Notes: generated by a model from the sequence alone, not told the origin. A stretch of DNA of 64,000 bases from Tetramitus jugosus (GCA_937625935.1 OW569348.1:558001-622000); one strand, 5' to 3'; shown: positions 1 through 11,198, numbered from the stretch's first letter. Numbers and translations: made by a program.

Positions 1-578
1 TGGTTGTTGTTTGATAAGAGGAGGAAGCAATAGAAGAAGAAGAAGAAGCAACACGTGTTAGTTCGTCCATACACACCAACATCTAAAAGTTCAAAATTTG
101 TTTGTTCAATGACATACCTGACTGACCAGCCGTATCCCACAAACTTAGAGAAATAGATTCATTGCCGTACAAGACGCAAGCAGAGTAATTATCGAACACT
201 GTTGGCACATACTCCTCAGGGAAGCTGTTTGTCTATTGTTGTTTGAATTCACAATTAAAAGCAAGAAGTGTTAATGAAGGCCTTGGCTCAGAGCAAAACA
301 ATTATTGTTATTGCTGTTGTGTTTGTTTTTTCAAATCATTCAAAAGTGTGTGATAGATGGTGGTACTGTGCTCTAGCACATTGCAGTGAAGAAAACCAAA
401 GGGCAACTCTCTCGTTCATGAGGTAATAGAGAAGTCGTGTATGCGTGAAAGTGATGAATTGAATTTAAATGTGTTGTGTGTGTGTGATGAGAGAGAGACA
501 TACAGTGTATGAGATGAGCAAACTAGTCTTACCAACGGCACCATCGCCGAGAACAACGCACTTAAGTGTTACTGACAT
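1..578 (-). CDS. Rho/Rac-family small GTPase, 5' part (3' end outside window)
   Basis: Small Ras-superfamily GTPase of the Rho/Rac branch, expected to switch actin and membrane dynamics. Two exons are readable on the minus strand: 578-504 (25 codons) and 232-118. The first gives the P-loop [11 protein letters not shown]. The second gives the effector loop [10 protein letters not shown], typical of Rho proteins, and the G3 motif WDTAGQ. Both junctions are GT-AG with GTATGT donors. After AGQ-S a third exon is needed, and no acceptor inside the window continues the family sequence; a pyrimidine-rich tract at 1-60 suggests that the acceptor lies just beyond position 1. The residues after AGQ differ from the usual EDYD, but the codon is split there. 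The NKxD and CAAX parts cannot be seen. Confidence 0.9.
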
Positions 579-1038
579 ATTGTTATTGACTTTCTAGAAA
601 CGAGTTATTTTGTTCTTTGTTTACTTTTGTCCTCTCTTGCGCCTCTGATGGGAAAATACGGTGAGTGTCGTTCGTTTTTGTTTGTTGATGAGGACAAAAG
701 CCGCTCTCACAGATGTCACTCACTGACAGCTGACGGAAATAGTGGCGGATTGTAAAGCTTCATATTCATGATTTTTAGGAAACTCGGAGTAAAATACCAC
801 GGGGTTTTGTTTATTGAGCGTTCAATCAACACTGACGGACTTTTAGTGCAGACAAAGATAGAACAACGCTTGTTTCGACCTTGTTGGCGGCCATGTGGCA
901 TCACTGATTTGTTCTCTCGAAAAAAAAACATTTGTGATCAATCACAAAATCCAAACAAAAACTTCGAAAAAAAAAGCAAACATCATCACAACCATCGTCA
1001 CTTTCGCTTGAGCGCAACAAACGACAACAATAGACAGA
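579..1038. other. Divergent intergenic region, Rho GTPase / COPG
   Basis: 460 nt between two divergent start codons. It is presumably a shared promoter region with 5' UTRs. The open frames here are short, overlap on both strands and have no recognisable domain. I see no RNA gene or repeat beyond short A and T runs. Confidence 0.6.
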
Positions 1039-3967
1039 ATGGAGCCATACAAGAAGGATGACGACGAGGAATTCTATACATTTCCATTTCAGAACTTGGA
1101 ACCAACATCCGTTCTGCAGGAATCCAGAGAATTTAACAATACGCCGATCAAAGCAAGACAATGTGTTTTGATTATTACGAAGCTGTTGTATGTTTTGGGT
1201 CAAGGAACACACTTTTCTAAATTGGAAGCTACAGATGTGTTCTTCAATTGCACAAAGCTTTTCATTACTGATGATGTGAGTATTGTTGTTGTTGTTGTTG
1301 TATTCTTATGATCATGACTATGAATTCCACACACCACAGATGATGCTAACACACGCTATGATTCTTCATTTTTAACGACAAATATTGATTCAATTGTCGA
1401 CAATTGTGATCATATATGTGACCTTATTTTCGTTGATAATGAACAGCCAAAATTGAAGCGTATGCTGTATTTGATTATTGCAGAATTGGCTGCAGACGCT
1501 GAGAATAGTTTTGCTGCTGCAAACAGTTTATTGAAGGCAATGAGCTCCAACACGGATGAACACAAGTCTCATGCCATTCGTACCTTGAGAAGAATCACTG
1601 ATGTATGTTATTTGTTGTTTGTTATGTGATTATTGTTATTGTTGTTGTTGTTGTTGTTGTGAGAAGATTTTGTTAACACGTATGGAATTTTCAACTTGAT
1701 TTTGTGATCAATAGGCCTCCATGTTTGGTGCAATGGACAGACATTTGAAGCAAGCAGTTGTCGATCAATCACCATCCGTTGCTTCTAGTGCTCTCATTTC
1801 TGGTTTGCACTTGAGTGATTCCAATTTGGATCTTGTCAAGAGATGGAGCAATGAAATTCAATCGGCTCTCAAGAACAGATATCACATGGTACAGTACCAC
1901 GCACTCGCTCTCATGTACAAGCTCAGATATCAAGATGCCTTGGCTGTTTCAAAGCTCGTTTCTTCCAATATTACCAACTTTAGATCGCCATTGGCTCACA
2001 CATTGCTCATCAAGTATGCATTGCGTGTGTTGAAACTGGAGACTAGCATGACTAGTGAACGAAGTGTCACAATTCTCAAATATTTGGACACTTGTTTGAC
2101 CTATAAGAATGATATGATTGTTCTGGAGGCAGCAAAGGCACTGTGTAGCCTCGATCAACTGACTTCCGAGGAGTTGACACCTGCTGTTTCTGCTCTGCAA
2201 TCATTCCTGGCCTCCATGAAGCCCGTTCAAAAGTTCTCGGCCATTAGAGTGTTGAACGATCTTGCAAACAAGTACCCTGTCCTTGTTTCCATGTGTAACA
2301 ATGAAATTGAAGCATTGGTGAGCGATTCGAACAGTCACACTGCCACTCTAGCCATTACTACTCTGCTAAAGGTCGGAAAAGAGTCCAATATCGATCGATT
2401 GATTAAGCAAATTTCTCAGTTTGTGACCGATGTGCCTGATGAGTTCCGTGTCGTTGTGGTGCAATCCATTCGTTCACTTTGTTTGCGATTCCCTTCCAAG
2501 CATCACGCTCTTTTGTCATTCTTGAGCAATGCATTGAGAGCTGAGGGCGGATACGATTACAAGAAGGCAATCGTAGAAGCTATTATTGAGTTGATTCAGA
2601 AGATACCAGAATCCAAGGAGGACGGCATCAGTTACTTGTGTGAATTTATTGAAGATTGCGAATTTACTCTTTTGTTGCAACAAGTTTTGCACTTTTTGGG
2701 ATCAGAGGCTCCAAAGAGCGAAAATCCAGCCAAGTGCATTCGTTTTGTCTACAATAGAATCATGCTCGAAAGCGCACCAGTGCGTGCTTCTGCAGTTATT
2801 ACCTTGGCAAAGTTTGCCGCTCAAGTTCCACATCTCAGACCTTCCATTGTCGATATTTTGAAGAGAATATTCAGTGATCAGGATGATGAGGTTAGAGATA
2901 GAGCTGTGTTCTTTGTCAGAGTGTTGGAGACTAATGATGAGAATTCTATTCATTCCTTGATTATTGAGGAGCTTCCTGTTGATGCTTTCTCGCTCGAACA
3001 AAGCTTAATCTCATATTTGAAGGATGAGGAACCACAGGCTGATTTTGATCTTTCTCAAGTTGTTGAGATTGAGAAGCATGAACCAGTTGCTGCGCAACAG
3101 AAGAGAGGAGTCAGTGCAACCAGTGCCACATCACCAACCGAACAAACAGAAACAGTTCAGGTTGCTGTCACCTCGTATGAGGAGACACTTGGTAAGATAC
3201 CTCAACTCTCAAGCTTGGGCAAGCCTTTCAAGAGCTGTGCTCCCGTGTATATCACCGAAGAGGACTCTGATTATGTTGTTACTGTTGTGAAGCATATTTA
3301 TCCAGAGAATATTGTTTTCCAATTCAACGTGGTCAACATGGTCGAATCGCAACAATTGGAGGCTGTGCATGTTGAAATGATTGAGTCTAATGACACTGAT
3401 TTGGAAGAACAATTCTTTGTTGAGGCCAACGCAATCTCTTACAACTCATCTGTTGCATCATTTGTATGCATGAAGAGAACTGCCCCAGACTCCTTCTCCT
3501 CTGTTGAATTCAAGAACATTTTGAGATTCCAGGTGCGATCTATTGATTCGGAAACAGGCGAGCCAGGAGATATTGATGTGGAAGATGAAGAAGAAGAATA
3601 TGATTTGCAAGAGTTCAGAGTCAACATTTCTGATTACATGAGAAAGGTGCCAGTGTCCTTCAAGGAAGAATGGGACAGATTAGACGGTGAAGAATACAGC
3701 GACACAGCACAATTTTCCTCCTCCAAGAACTTGCAGGAATGTGTAGATGAAGTGATCCAGCGAGTGGGTATAACTCCAATGAACGATGCCACCGTATCAA
3801 AGAAAGCCAACCACTCCCTGTACTTTAGTGGAAAGTTCACAAATGAAAAGACAATGTTGCTAGCTGTTCAATTGGCCATCAAGGATGATATCGCGATGAT
3901 CAAGGTTGCCTGCCGATCTGAAGATGAAGAAGTTAGAAATTGCGTAGCCCAGCTTTTGCTTCAATAA
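1039..3967 (+). CDS. COPG: Coatomer subunit gamma (COPI)
   Basis: Gamma subunit of the COPI coat, acting at the Golgi in retrograde vesicle formation and Arf1-dependent membrane recruitment. Three exons, 1039-1275, 1447-1602 and 1715-3967, join in phase 0 to give 881 residues, close to the usual ~874. The N-terminal ~545 residues are the adaptin-like HEAT solenoid; after the second junction the sequence reads QAVVDQSPSVASSALISGLHL, as in gamma-COP. A Gln/Thr/Ser linker near residues 575-600 leads to the C-terminal appendage (~610-881), which ends NCVAQLLLQ. Both introns carry GTT runs (see repeats). AATAAA at 3977-3982 is a likely poly(A) signal. The convergent TPR gene stops only 59 nt away. 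Confidence 0.96.
1276..1446 (+). repeat. COPG intron 1 with (TTG)n run next to the donor
   Basis: GTGAGT...CAG intron of 171 nt. A TTG/GTT run (about 1283-1303) begins within ten bases of the 5' splice site. The second COPG intron (1603-1714) has a similar run at about 1632-1661. Confidence 0.8.
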
Positions 3968-4026
3968 GAGTTCAGCAATAAATTTGTACAAACCATAACA
4001 TCTGTTCCACTGATTGTTTTCCTGAT

Positions 4027-6360
4027 TTATTGCTTCATTTTGGCCAATTCTTCTTCACGTTTTGCCTCGAACATCTTCCATTTAGCGTAGTTCTCCTTGT
4101 CCAGGTTGTGCTCATTCTCGAGCTTGTTCATTCGTTGTTCCATTTCATCATTCGTCAACACAAGTTTGCCAGATTCAATATCAACCTGTTCCTCGCTAAA
4201 CTGCTTGGCCAATTTCCTGGATGCTTGATGGAGCAAGTTGTGACATTCGTCAATCTTCTCATCAAAGAGACTGCCATATGCCATTGAAATGTTGCATGCT
4301 TGCTCAAAGTTTCTCTTTGCTTCTTCAAACTTGTTGGTATCCAACTCGATTTTACCCATACCCATACAGACATCAGCGACATCAACATGGAATTCATGTG
4401 GGAATGCACTGTTGTATGCATCATAACTCTCCCGGAAGTATTCGTACGCAGTATTGACTTCCTTCAATGTGTACATAAAGTAGTTACCAAGATTCAACAA
4501 GGAGCTAGCAACGACGTAGTTGCTGATTGTTTCGCCGTTGACTGCAGGTTCGACAAGAGACTTACCCAAGTCGAGTGCCTTCTCAAACATGGCAATAGCT
4601 TCCAGTTTCTCTCCTCTCTTCTTATGCAGTAGAGCCAGTGCATTCATAATGAAAGCAGAGTCATATTTGAGAGACTTGAGTGCTTTAGACATGCTATTCT
4701 TTTCCTTGTCTCCGTAGAACATGTGAATGATAGCATTGTGAATGCTCAGAGATCTGCGGAAGTATTTCTCAGCAATCTTTAGGTGTGCGAGCAGTTGATT
4801 AGGGTCCTCTGTAGCCTTGACCTTCCAGTTCAGTGTTGCCAATGTCAGATAGCACTTGGCCATTTCAGTCCATCGACGAGACATGCGAGCAATGTCCATC
4901 TCACCTGCAGTCTTGATTGATTCGTCTCTGCTTTCACCAATTTGCTGCATGATTCTTCTTTCAACTTCCTCTGTGGCCTCTTGTTCACTCAAGATCATTT
5001 CGTCATCAATTGGTCTCTTTTCAAAGATGCTCAATGCTTGCTTTGTAAAGTCTTCTGATTGATCAAATTGACGTCTTTGACTGAACAGTACACCCAATGA
5101 GTACAAGAGACTGGCAACACGATCATCTTCATCACCAAATGCTAATTTAGCAAACTCAACAGCCTTCTTGAAGATAATTTCTGCTTCGTGAGCCTTTGAG
5201 TCCAAAATCTCAAACGTAACGTCCATTCCGTTGTAGAATCTGATGCATGCTGTACCCAGAGTCATGTACACCTTGACAAGAGCATCATACGCTTCAGGCG
5301 ATGCTGTCTCCATGAAAACAAACTGCAGTCTCTTCACTTCGGACAATGTGTGATAACAGCTGCGATATTGTTCCATCTCAAACTGAATATTACCCTTGTT
5401 GATCAATGTTTGAACATAGTCCAGTGGAATCGAAGTTTTTTCTTCATCTACAACTGAGATCTCATCAGGCACATCTTCAAACTCACCCAACTCCTCTTCA
5501 TCAACTGCATTGGCAGGCAGAGCAGTTCCCACCATTCCCTCCAGTTCCTTTCTTTCTTTTTCACGAATCTCCAGCACTTCTCTCTTGCTCACAATACCCT
5601 TTTGTCTCTCATAGGGCACACGTTTCATGACAAAGCATGATTCGTAGCTAATGGCTGCACTCGTGTGCGTATCCAAACCCTCCTGCATCATACCATTCTG
5701 CTTGTACATTGAACCCAGATTGTTCAACGACTTGGACACTGCATAGATTTGATCCGTGACTTGTTTCTTGTCTGCCTTGCTTGATGCCTTGAGTTCACTC
5801 AGAATGCTTGCTTCAATGTCGACCAGTGTCTTTTGAGTCTTGAGAGCTTCCTTGTGCTTGAACAGTTTGTTGAATTGCAGTTCGGCCAATAGGCGATAGG
5901 CATTGCTCGTGGATGCACCGGTTTTTCCATGAGCCAAATCACACTCCTCACACAGAATCTTGCAGTGCTTCTCAGCTCTTCTAAAGTCACCCAATTCACA
6001 GCACAATTGAACCAAATTCTCCAACAATTGAATCAGTTTGCTCGTGCTCAAATCATCTCTCTTGTTAAGGTACTGATCTTCGAGCTTCAAAATTTTGTCC
6101 TCCAATTGGCGCGCATTCTTGGGTGTGTATTTCTCCGCTTCCAAATAAAGTTGCATGAGTGGATCGAGAGAATGGATGCGTGTGGTAGAGAAGGAACGTG
6201 TCAATGACAATAGTGGGTTGGATGAGTGAGAATGATGACGATGAACGGATGACAATGATGATTGAGTGTGCAACAAATGTTGAGCAGCAGCTCTATTCAT
6301 CTTCTTTTGTGTTGACTGAAGGAACAGTGTTGATTTGCTTTGGTGGATCAATCTTCTCAT
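4027..6360 (-). CDS. TPR-repeat protein with a mitochondrial-type presequence
   Basis: A 777-residue single-exon protein built from tetratricopeptide-type helical pairs across roughly residues 90-740, such as LLNLGNYFMYTLKEVNTAYEYFRESYDAY. The first ~55 residues are rich in Arg, Ser and His, lack acidic residues, and include RSFSTTRIHSLD, which resembles a mitochondrial targeting peptide and cleavage region. The ATG at 6360 is chosen because the frame upstream offers only TTG; an inner ATG at 6300 is possible. The repeat layout is like kinesin-light-chain/TTC19-type proteins, but I cannot name an orthologue. The stop codon overlaps AATAAA on the same strand (4030-4025), so the 3' UTR must be very short. 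Confidence 0.8.
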   Translation of the reverse strand: MRRLIHQSKSTLFLQSTQKKMNRAAAQHLLHTQSSLSSVHRHHSHSSNPLLSLTRSFSTTRIHSLDPLMQLYLEAEKYTPKNARQLEDKILKLEDQYLNKRDDLSTSKLIQLLENLVQLCCELGDFRRAEKHCKILCEECDLAHGKTGASTSNAYRLLAELQFNKLFKHKEALKTQKTLVDIEASILSELKASSKADKKQVTDQIYAVSKSLNNLGSMYKQNGMMQEGLDTHTSAAISYESCFVMKRVPYERQKGIVSKREVLEIREKERKELEGMVGTALPANAVDEEELGEFEDVPDEISVVDEEKTSIPLDYVQTLINKGNIQFEMEQYRSCYHTLSEVKRLQFVFMETASPEAYDALVKVYMTLGTACIRFYNGMDVTFEILDSKAHEAEIIFKKAVEFAKLAFGDEDDRVASLLYSLGVLFSQRRQFDQSEDFTKQALSIFEKRPIDDEMILSEQEATEEVERRIMQQIGESRDESIKTAGEMDIARMSRRWTEMAKCYLTLATLNWKVKATEDPNQLLAHLKIAEKYFRRSLSIHNAIIHMFYGDKEKNSMSKALKSLKYDSAFIMNALALLHKKRGEKLEAIAMFEKALDLGKSLVEPAVNGETISNYVVASSLLNLGNYFMYTLKEVNTAYEYFRESYDAYNSAFPHEFHVDVADVCMGMGKIELDTNKFEEAKRNFEQACNISMAYGSLFDEKIDECHNLLHQASRKLAKQFSEEQVDIESGKLVLTNDEMEQRMNKLENEHNLDKENYAKWKMFEAKREEELAKMKQ

Positions 6361-6477
6361 TTTTTTTTGTGTTTGCAATAATCCCAGGATTGAATTTGCT
6401 GTTTTTGTTTTTTCACAGTTCGGGGTGTGGAGTTTTTCCTTTGTTCGTCCGGTGCGGAGTATTTTTATGTGCAGAGA

Positions 6478-8008
6478 CTATTCGAACAGGTCTGCCAATT
6501 GCTTAATGATGGGCATGGCATCTGGTGTGGAAAGAAACCGTAGAAATGGACCAGCACTCAAATATTTCCGGACTGTTTGTTGACCCTCCTCGAGGAACGA
6601 AAGCCTTGCCATTTCGTTGAATGATGATTGTATCCTTTGCTGCTGTTGCTGTGGTGTGGATTGAGTGACGGAACAGAAGGCTTCGAACCGCGACAGGAGG
6701 TGGGAATTGGAGCTGAGGCATGCCAACTCTCTCTTTGAATCTGGTTTGACAAACTCATTGTACACGAAGCGAACAAAGCCAGACAAATCCTCAAACGAGT
6801 GCCTCCCAGTTTCCACGATATCCAAAAATTGCAACAACTCTTCATTGTATTCCAACTGTAGATGAGTTCTAAATATTTTCCTAGCTTGTTCATTGGACAG
6901 AATATAGTTGAACACTTCGTCTTCTCGGTTCTGCTTGATCGCAAACATACTATCCTTCTGAGACCATTCATTAAACATGAAATTTGCAATCTTGAGCACA
7001 TAGGTTGGCTGTATTCTCTCAAATGCACCATAGGCATTTCGCTCTAGCACAGATCCTGTCCATTTGAAGCACGTAGAGCCATCTTGCTTCACCATCAATA
7101 CACCTGGTTGGCAAATGCCTTGTGAGTACTCGTTTGAGCTCTCTAATTGAAATCCGTTGGTGCTCTCAGGGTTACACTTCTTGAACAGAGTCACTAACCG
7201 TTCATATGTCTCCGTATCTTTCATTGTAATGTTCATGTGATAGAGTGTCGCCGCCATGTTTGTCGGATCGGAGCAAATATCAAACTCCAACTTCCATTCT
7301 CGAATCTCCTTCTTGACCAATTCTTCGCTCTGCGCACAAACACCAATCAATGAACCTCCAATGTGTTTCACATTCTGATGAATTGCATTGTATTCAATCA
7401 AGTTTTTTCCACAAAAGTCACACCTGTCGTACCAAAAAACAGAATACAATAAAACAAACATCAAATGGAGTGAGTGATGTGTGTTCAATGATAAATGTGA
7501 GAAACGAACGAAACGTCGATGAAAGCTTCTGAGACACATACCAATTTCCTCTATAAAATACTACAATTGTGAACTTGTTGTTTGATAATTGTCGAAATAG
7601 CTCTGATGTATCAATGACTCTTCCATAGGGATTCATGTACATTTGAAATAGTTGACCTAGACTTGTTGTTGTTGTTGATCCTCCATGACTTCTACTACTA
7701 TGACTGTTGTGTTGATTCATTGAATGATCATCCATGTCCATGTTATCATTATTATCACTACTCGTATTATTATTTTGAAACATGTAAATATTGTGATTAT
7801 TGCTCGAATACATGGAGCATGGATTAAAGAGAGAGCTGGAGGATGTTGATGGTGGCAGTGATAAATGGACCGAGTTGTAGTTGTTGTTGTTGCTGGTTTG
7901 ATCACCGAGAGAAAATCCGGTCAAATAATCGTTATCGTCCATCTCATCAGTGTGCTTGTTGTTCGTGGTGGTGGTGGTGCCATATGGGTGATTGTTGTTG
8001 AGATTCAT
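6478..8008 (-). CDS. Thioredoxin/peroxiredoxin-like domain fused to an RGS domain
   Basis: Two exons, 8008-7542 and 7423-6478, give 470 residues. The intron (7541-7424, GTATGT...CAG) splits the Trp codon just before the redox site. Residues ~1-125 are Asn/Ser/Thr-rich. Residues ~125-310 form a thioredoxin-fold domain of the AhpC/TSA-like kind: VVFYRGNW, then C157-D-F-C160, then GVCAQS and QPGVLMVKQDG. Residues ~324-456 match an RGS domain: IFRTHLQLEYNEELLQF aligns with the helix reading AFLKSEYSEENIDFW in RGS4-type proteins, followed by VYNEFVKP and, after a Gln-rich insert, FLRFL. RGS domains accelerate G-alpha GTP hydrolysis, so a redox-responsive G-protein regulator is a reasonable inference. 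The start is the first ATG in frame. Confidence 0.78.
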
Positions 8009-8348
8009 ACGAATAAAATATGTCTTTGGTTTCAAAAATTGTTGGTGGTCTTTAAATGCTCTGGATGTGTTGGTTTTATTTTAGGTAACAATATCGTAGT
8101 GTGTTGTTGCTCGTGTTTGATCCTCGACCGAGTTGATTGATAGATGGGATATGAGCGAAGAATGTTTTTGGTTTCGGTTTGATTGTTGGATTGCTTGCTT
8201 GAATGTGGGCGTGTCAGGTTTCCGATGCATCGCTCTGTTTGACCCTTTGGTGATCAGGGCAATTCCCCAAAGGAGATACTGCGCAGGCTGTGGATTCATG
8301 CGTCAGAGCACAGGGAAACAGAAAAATAGAAAATGAGGATTTATAACC
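8009..8348. other. Intergenic region between two minus-strand genes
   Basis: 340 nt holding the 3' end of the DTWD1-like transcript's neighbour spacing and the promoter of the Trx-RGS gene. Short open frames on both strands look like chance. I see no RNA gene or inverted repeat of note. Confidence 0.5.
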
Positions 8349-9386
8349 TTATAACTTTAGTCTTTTGGAATTGTTGGCACCAACATCCACATCATCATTC
8401 GAAGCATCCTCTTGTCCATTAGGTTGTTGCTCCACAGCTTGTCTCTTGTTCTGTTCCTTGTCATATTTGATGTAGTTCTCGCCCTTTCTGTGCGTAAACT
8501 TCAAATCTGGACGTTCCTTGTAATGATGCTGAATCAAATCATATTGATACGCATAAAAGAATAGCAAATCATCATACTCTCCACTGTACAACTCTTGTTG
8601 CTGCTCCTCTCCAACAGTACTCTTTAGCTTCAACTTGTTCATCTCGATTTGATACTCCTTGAAGAAATAGTAAATGGCTTCAATCGTTGCCAAGAATTCT
8701 TCGCCGTGCTGTTGATAACGCCAAAACTTTGTCTTTTGAGACGTAATCTTGCATCGAGTCAATTGAGACAATCTCTCATCTCTGAATATTCCCTTGCTCT
8801 GTTGCCATGTTGAATCAATGAACACCACATACTTGATCTCTTGTTCCTTGTTTAATGATGATGATGATGATGATGATTCAGTAGTACTAGTAGTTATGTT
8901 TTCACTGCTATGATGATTATTGTTGTTGTGATAAAAGCTATTTCTGCGAATGACTTCTTCCACTGTAATGGCATCTGCACTAGGGTACAATAGAACAGCA
9001 TTCGATGCATGATCAATCAACTCTTGTGGAATATCTGGGTACTCATAAATCTCAACAGAGTCCGGACACAGTACCTTGGCATGAATGGCAGTGCTCTTTC
9101 CCTTCTTCTCATTCTTGTGTTGAATCACAATTGTTTTGAGTGGTAAATGAAATTGTGGAATGGATGATGTTGTTGTTGTTGTTGTTGCTTCTTGTTCATT
9201 ATTGTTGGATGTTGTTTTTGTTGTTGTGTTTGGTAATGGTGTTTGACAGTGATAGCAAAAGAATTTGAAAGTCTTGTTGCATTTGGGACATGATGCTCTG
9301 GTCATTTGAGACAGAACAGAGTGTGGATCAACAGAGAACCTGAGGTCATTGAGATTGTTTGTGGTGCTTGATGCTGTTTGTTCCAT
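8349..9386 (-). CDS. DTWD1: DTW-domain tRNA-uridine aminocarboxypropyltransferase (DTWD1-like)
   Basis: 345-residue enzyme of the DTW family (TapT/DTWD1), which transfers the 3-amino-3-carboxypropyl group of S-adenosylmethionine to uridine in tRNA to make acp3U. An N-terminal zinc-type cluster CPKCNKTFKFFCYHC is followed by FVDSTW-like motif VVFIDSTWQQSK, which carries the diagnostic D-x-T-W, and by RCKITSQKTKFWRYQ. The C-terminus is Lys-rich and ends NNSKRLKL, a plausible nuclear import signal, in keeping with nuclear DTWD1. Ser/Thr/Asn runs interrupt the domain. The ATG at 9386 was chosen because the longer frame to 9470 begins with TTG. The gene is divergent from the transporter, with 123 nt between starts. 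Confidence 0.88.
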   Translation of the reverse strand: MEQTASSTTNNLNDLRFSVDPHSVLSQMTRASCPKCNKTFKFFCYHCQTPLPNTTTKTTSNNNEQEATTTTTTSSIPQFHLPLKTIVIQHKNEKKGKSTAIHAKVLCPDSVEIYEYPDIPQELIDHASNAVLLYPSADAITVEEVIRRNSFYHNNNNHHSSENITTSTTESSSSSSSLNKEQEIKYVVFIDSTWQQSKGIFRDERLSQLTRCKITSQKTKFWRYQQHGEEFLATIEAIYYFFKEYQIEMNKLKLKSTVGEEQQQELYSGEYDDLLFFYAYQYDLIQHHYKERPDLKFTHRKGENYIKYDKEQNKRQAVEQQPNGQEDASNDDVDVGANNSKRLKL

Positions 9387-9509
9387 CGTGATGTTATCAA
9401 GAAAAATAATAGGTCTTGTCGTTGAATTTGTGATGGTTAAGAAGCCAAGATGTGAAAAAAACAAGTTCAATTGGGGCGACGAAGCAGTGCGGAGTATTAA
9501 GGAGAAAAC

Positions 9510-11198
9510 ATGGAGTTTTGCTTCTCACATCCTCTTTTTGAGATGGGCTCACTATCAAAATACCCAAAAACAGAGCTAGCAGCAGACATGAAGGAATCTC
9601 TTGATCACACGCAACAAGAAGATTTTGAGAGAAATCTGGAACTACAAGAGGTTGATCTGAGTACCACCACTGGCGGTGATGACAGCATGACAACCACCCA
9701 GATGCAAAAGAATGAGGACGAGGGAGACATGAATTTGCAACAAGAGGCAGGAGAGTTGCACTCGATGACTGAAAAGTCGCACTTCAGATCTGATATTGTG
9801 AAAACGCTTCTATTGTGCTTTTCATTCATGTTGCTCGGACTTTCGGTGAGTGCATTGGGTCCTTCGCTGATTCGGCTGTCACAAAACACTGGGAAAACGG
9901 TGGAAATGATGGGTGTAGTGTTTACGATCCGAGGAATTGGATATGTAGCAACAGCAATCCTCGTAGGTCTCATTTTGGACAAGTTTTCAGTCTATTCAGA
10001 CACCCATGTGTTCGTTCCAAAGCATCCCGTGCTACTCTTTTTGTTGAAGAGAATGGAGAAAGGTATTGTGATTGTCGGAATGCTTCTCATGGCGTTAGGC
10101 ATGTTTCTGACGCCCTTGTTGAGAAGTTTTCCTCTCTTAGTTGTTGTAAACTTGATGATTGGTGTTGGATGTGGCCTGGTTGACTGTGTGTCCAATATTA
10201 TGTTGTGTTGGATCTGGGGTGATGCTGTTAATCCGTACATGCAAGCTCTCCACTTTTGTTTTGGTGTAGGTGCTTTCGTGTTCCCTTTGTTGTTGCAGAT
10301 TGCTGAAATAGTGTTTGACCCAACCAAGAATCGCAAAGAGACCAGGTTTTGGAACACTTTGACATTGTCCTATTACCCAACAGTGGTCCTAATGATATTT
10401 GGTGCTGTCTTATTCATGTTTTTCTCCTTTGAGAAATCAACTCCTGCAACAAAGAAGTTCGATTCAGATGGATCGCTTGTGGTACAAGATGATGATGCTA
10501 CTGCAACAACACCTGTTCACACTGAAGCAAGTGACGAAACACACGTGGCGCAAGATTATCCAATCGACGGTACACCACCCAGGAACAGAGTAGTGCAGTG
10601 GGTAAAATCACTCGACTGGAAACAAATTACTGTGTGTCTTCTAACCGGTGTTGCTCTTCTCTTCTATGTGGGCAGTGAAGTCGGATATGGTGGATTGATT
10701 TTTACATATGTTTCTCTAACGAGCAAGGATTTTGAGAAGACTGCTTCGTTGTTGACAAGCGCGTTCTGGTTGTCATTTACGATCGGAAGACTCATCTCCA
10801 TACCTATCAGCAAGTATGTCAGTGCAGTGGTGATGCTAGTTGCCGATCTAGCAATAACAATGCTTGGAGTGATTGTATTAGTTATTACTAGCAATAAGAT
10901 TGTCATTTGGATAGCTTCGGTGGTGATTGGATTTGCCATGGCAAGTCAATATCCAGCAACCTTGGCTCTGCCCACATCACACTTAAACATGAAAGTGAGT
11001 GGTGTCATGACATCTATAATGGTTGTTTGTGGCGCTCTTGGTGAAATGGTTATTCCTGCAATCATGGCTCGGTTCATTCCACAGCTCATGTACATTTTGT
11101 TGGGAGTTATCGGTGTTGCCACAGTCATTTATGCGGTGTTATTATTCGGTTTTAGACCTAACCCCTCTGGAGAGTCATCCAAGGACACAAAAACATAA
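9510..11198 (+). CDS. Major facilitator superfamily transporter, MFSD4/NaGLT1-like
   Basis: 562-residue polytopic membrane protein. A ~95-residue acidic cytosolic N-terminus precedes about 12 hydrophobic segments. The first transmembrane helix contains LGLSVSALGPSL, and later segments include MQALHFCFGVGAFVFPLL and GGLIFTYVSLTS, which resemble the sugar-transporter-like MFSD4/NaGLT1 group. A ~75-residue hydrophilic loop near residues 310-370 separates the two six-helix halves, as usual for MFS. Substrate is not determinable by eye; sugar is a guess from family. An alternative start is Met12 at 9543. Confidence 0.85.
   Translation: MEFCFSHPLFEMGSLSKYPKTELAADMKESLDHTQQEDFERNLELQEVDLSTTTGGDDSMTTTQMQKNEDEGDMNLQQEAGELHSMTEKSHFRSDIVKTLLLCFSFMLLGLSVSALGPSLIRLSQNTGKTVEMMGVVFTIRGIGYVATAILVGLILDKFSVYSDTHVFVPKHPVLLFLLKRMEKGIVIVGMLLMALGMFLTPLLRSFPLLVVVNLMIGVGCGLVDCVSNIMLCWIWGDAVNPYMQALHFCFGVGAFVFPLLLQIAEIVFDPTKNRKETRFWNTLTLSYYPTVVLMIFGAVLFMFFSFEKSTPATKKFDSDGSLVVQDDDATATTPVHTEASDETHVAQDYPIDGTPPRNRVVQWVKSLDWKQITVCLLTGVALLFYVGSEVGYGGLIFTYVSLTSKDFEKTASLLTSAFWLSFTIGRLISIPISKYVSAVVMLVADLAITMLGVIVLVITSNKIVIWIASVVIGFAMASQYPATLALPTSHLNMKVSGVMTSIMVVCGALGEMVIPAIMARFIPQLMYILLGVIGVATVIYAVLLFGFRPNPSGESSKDTKT

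Noticed and set aside
768..1061. 97-codon plus frame overlapping the COPG start
   Set aside because: Runs through the intergenic region into COPG in another frame, with Lys/His-rich composition and no domain; treated as a shadow.
8081..8336. Overlapping short frames on both strands
   Set aside because: 67-72 codons, mutually antisense, no conserved motif; intergenic chance frames.
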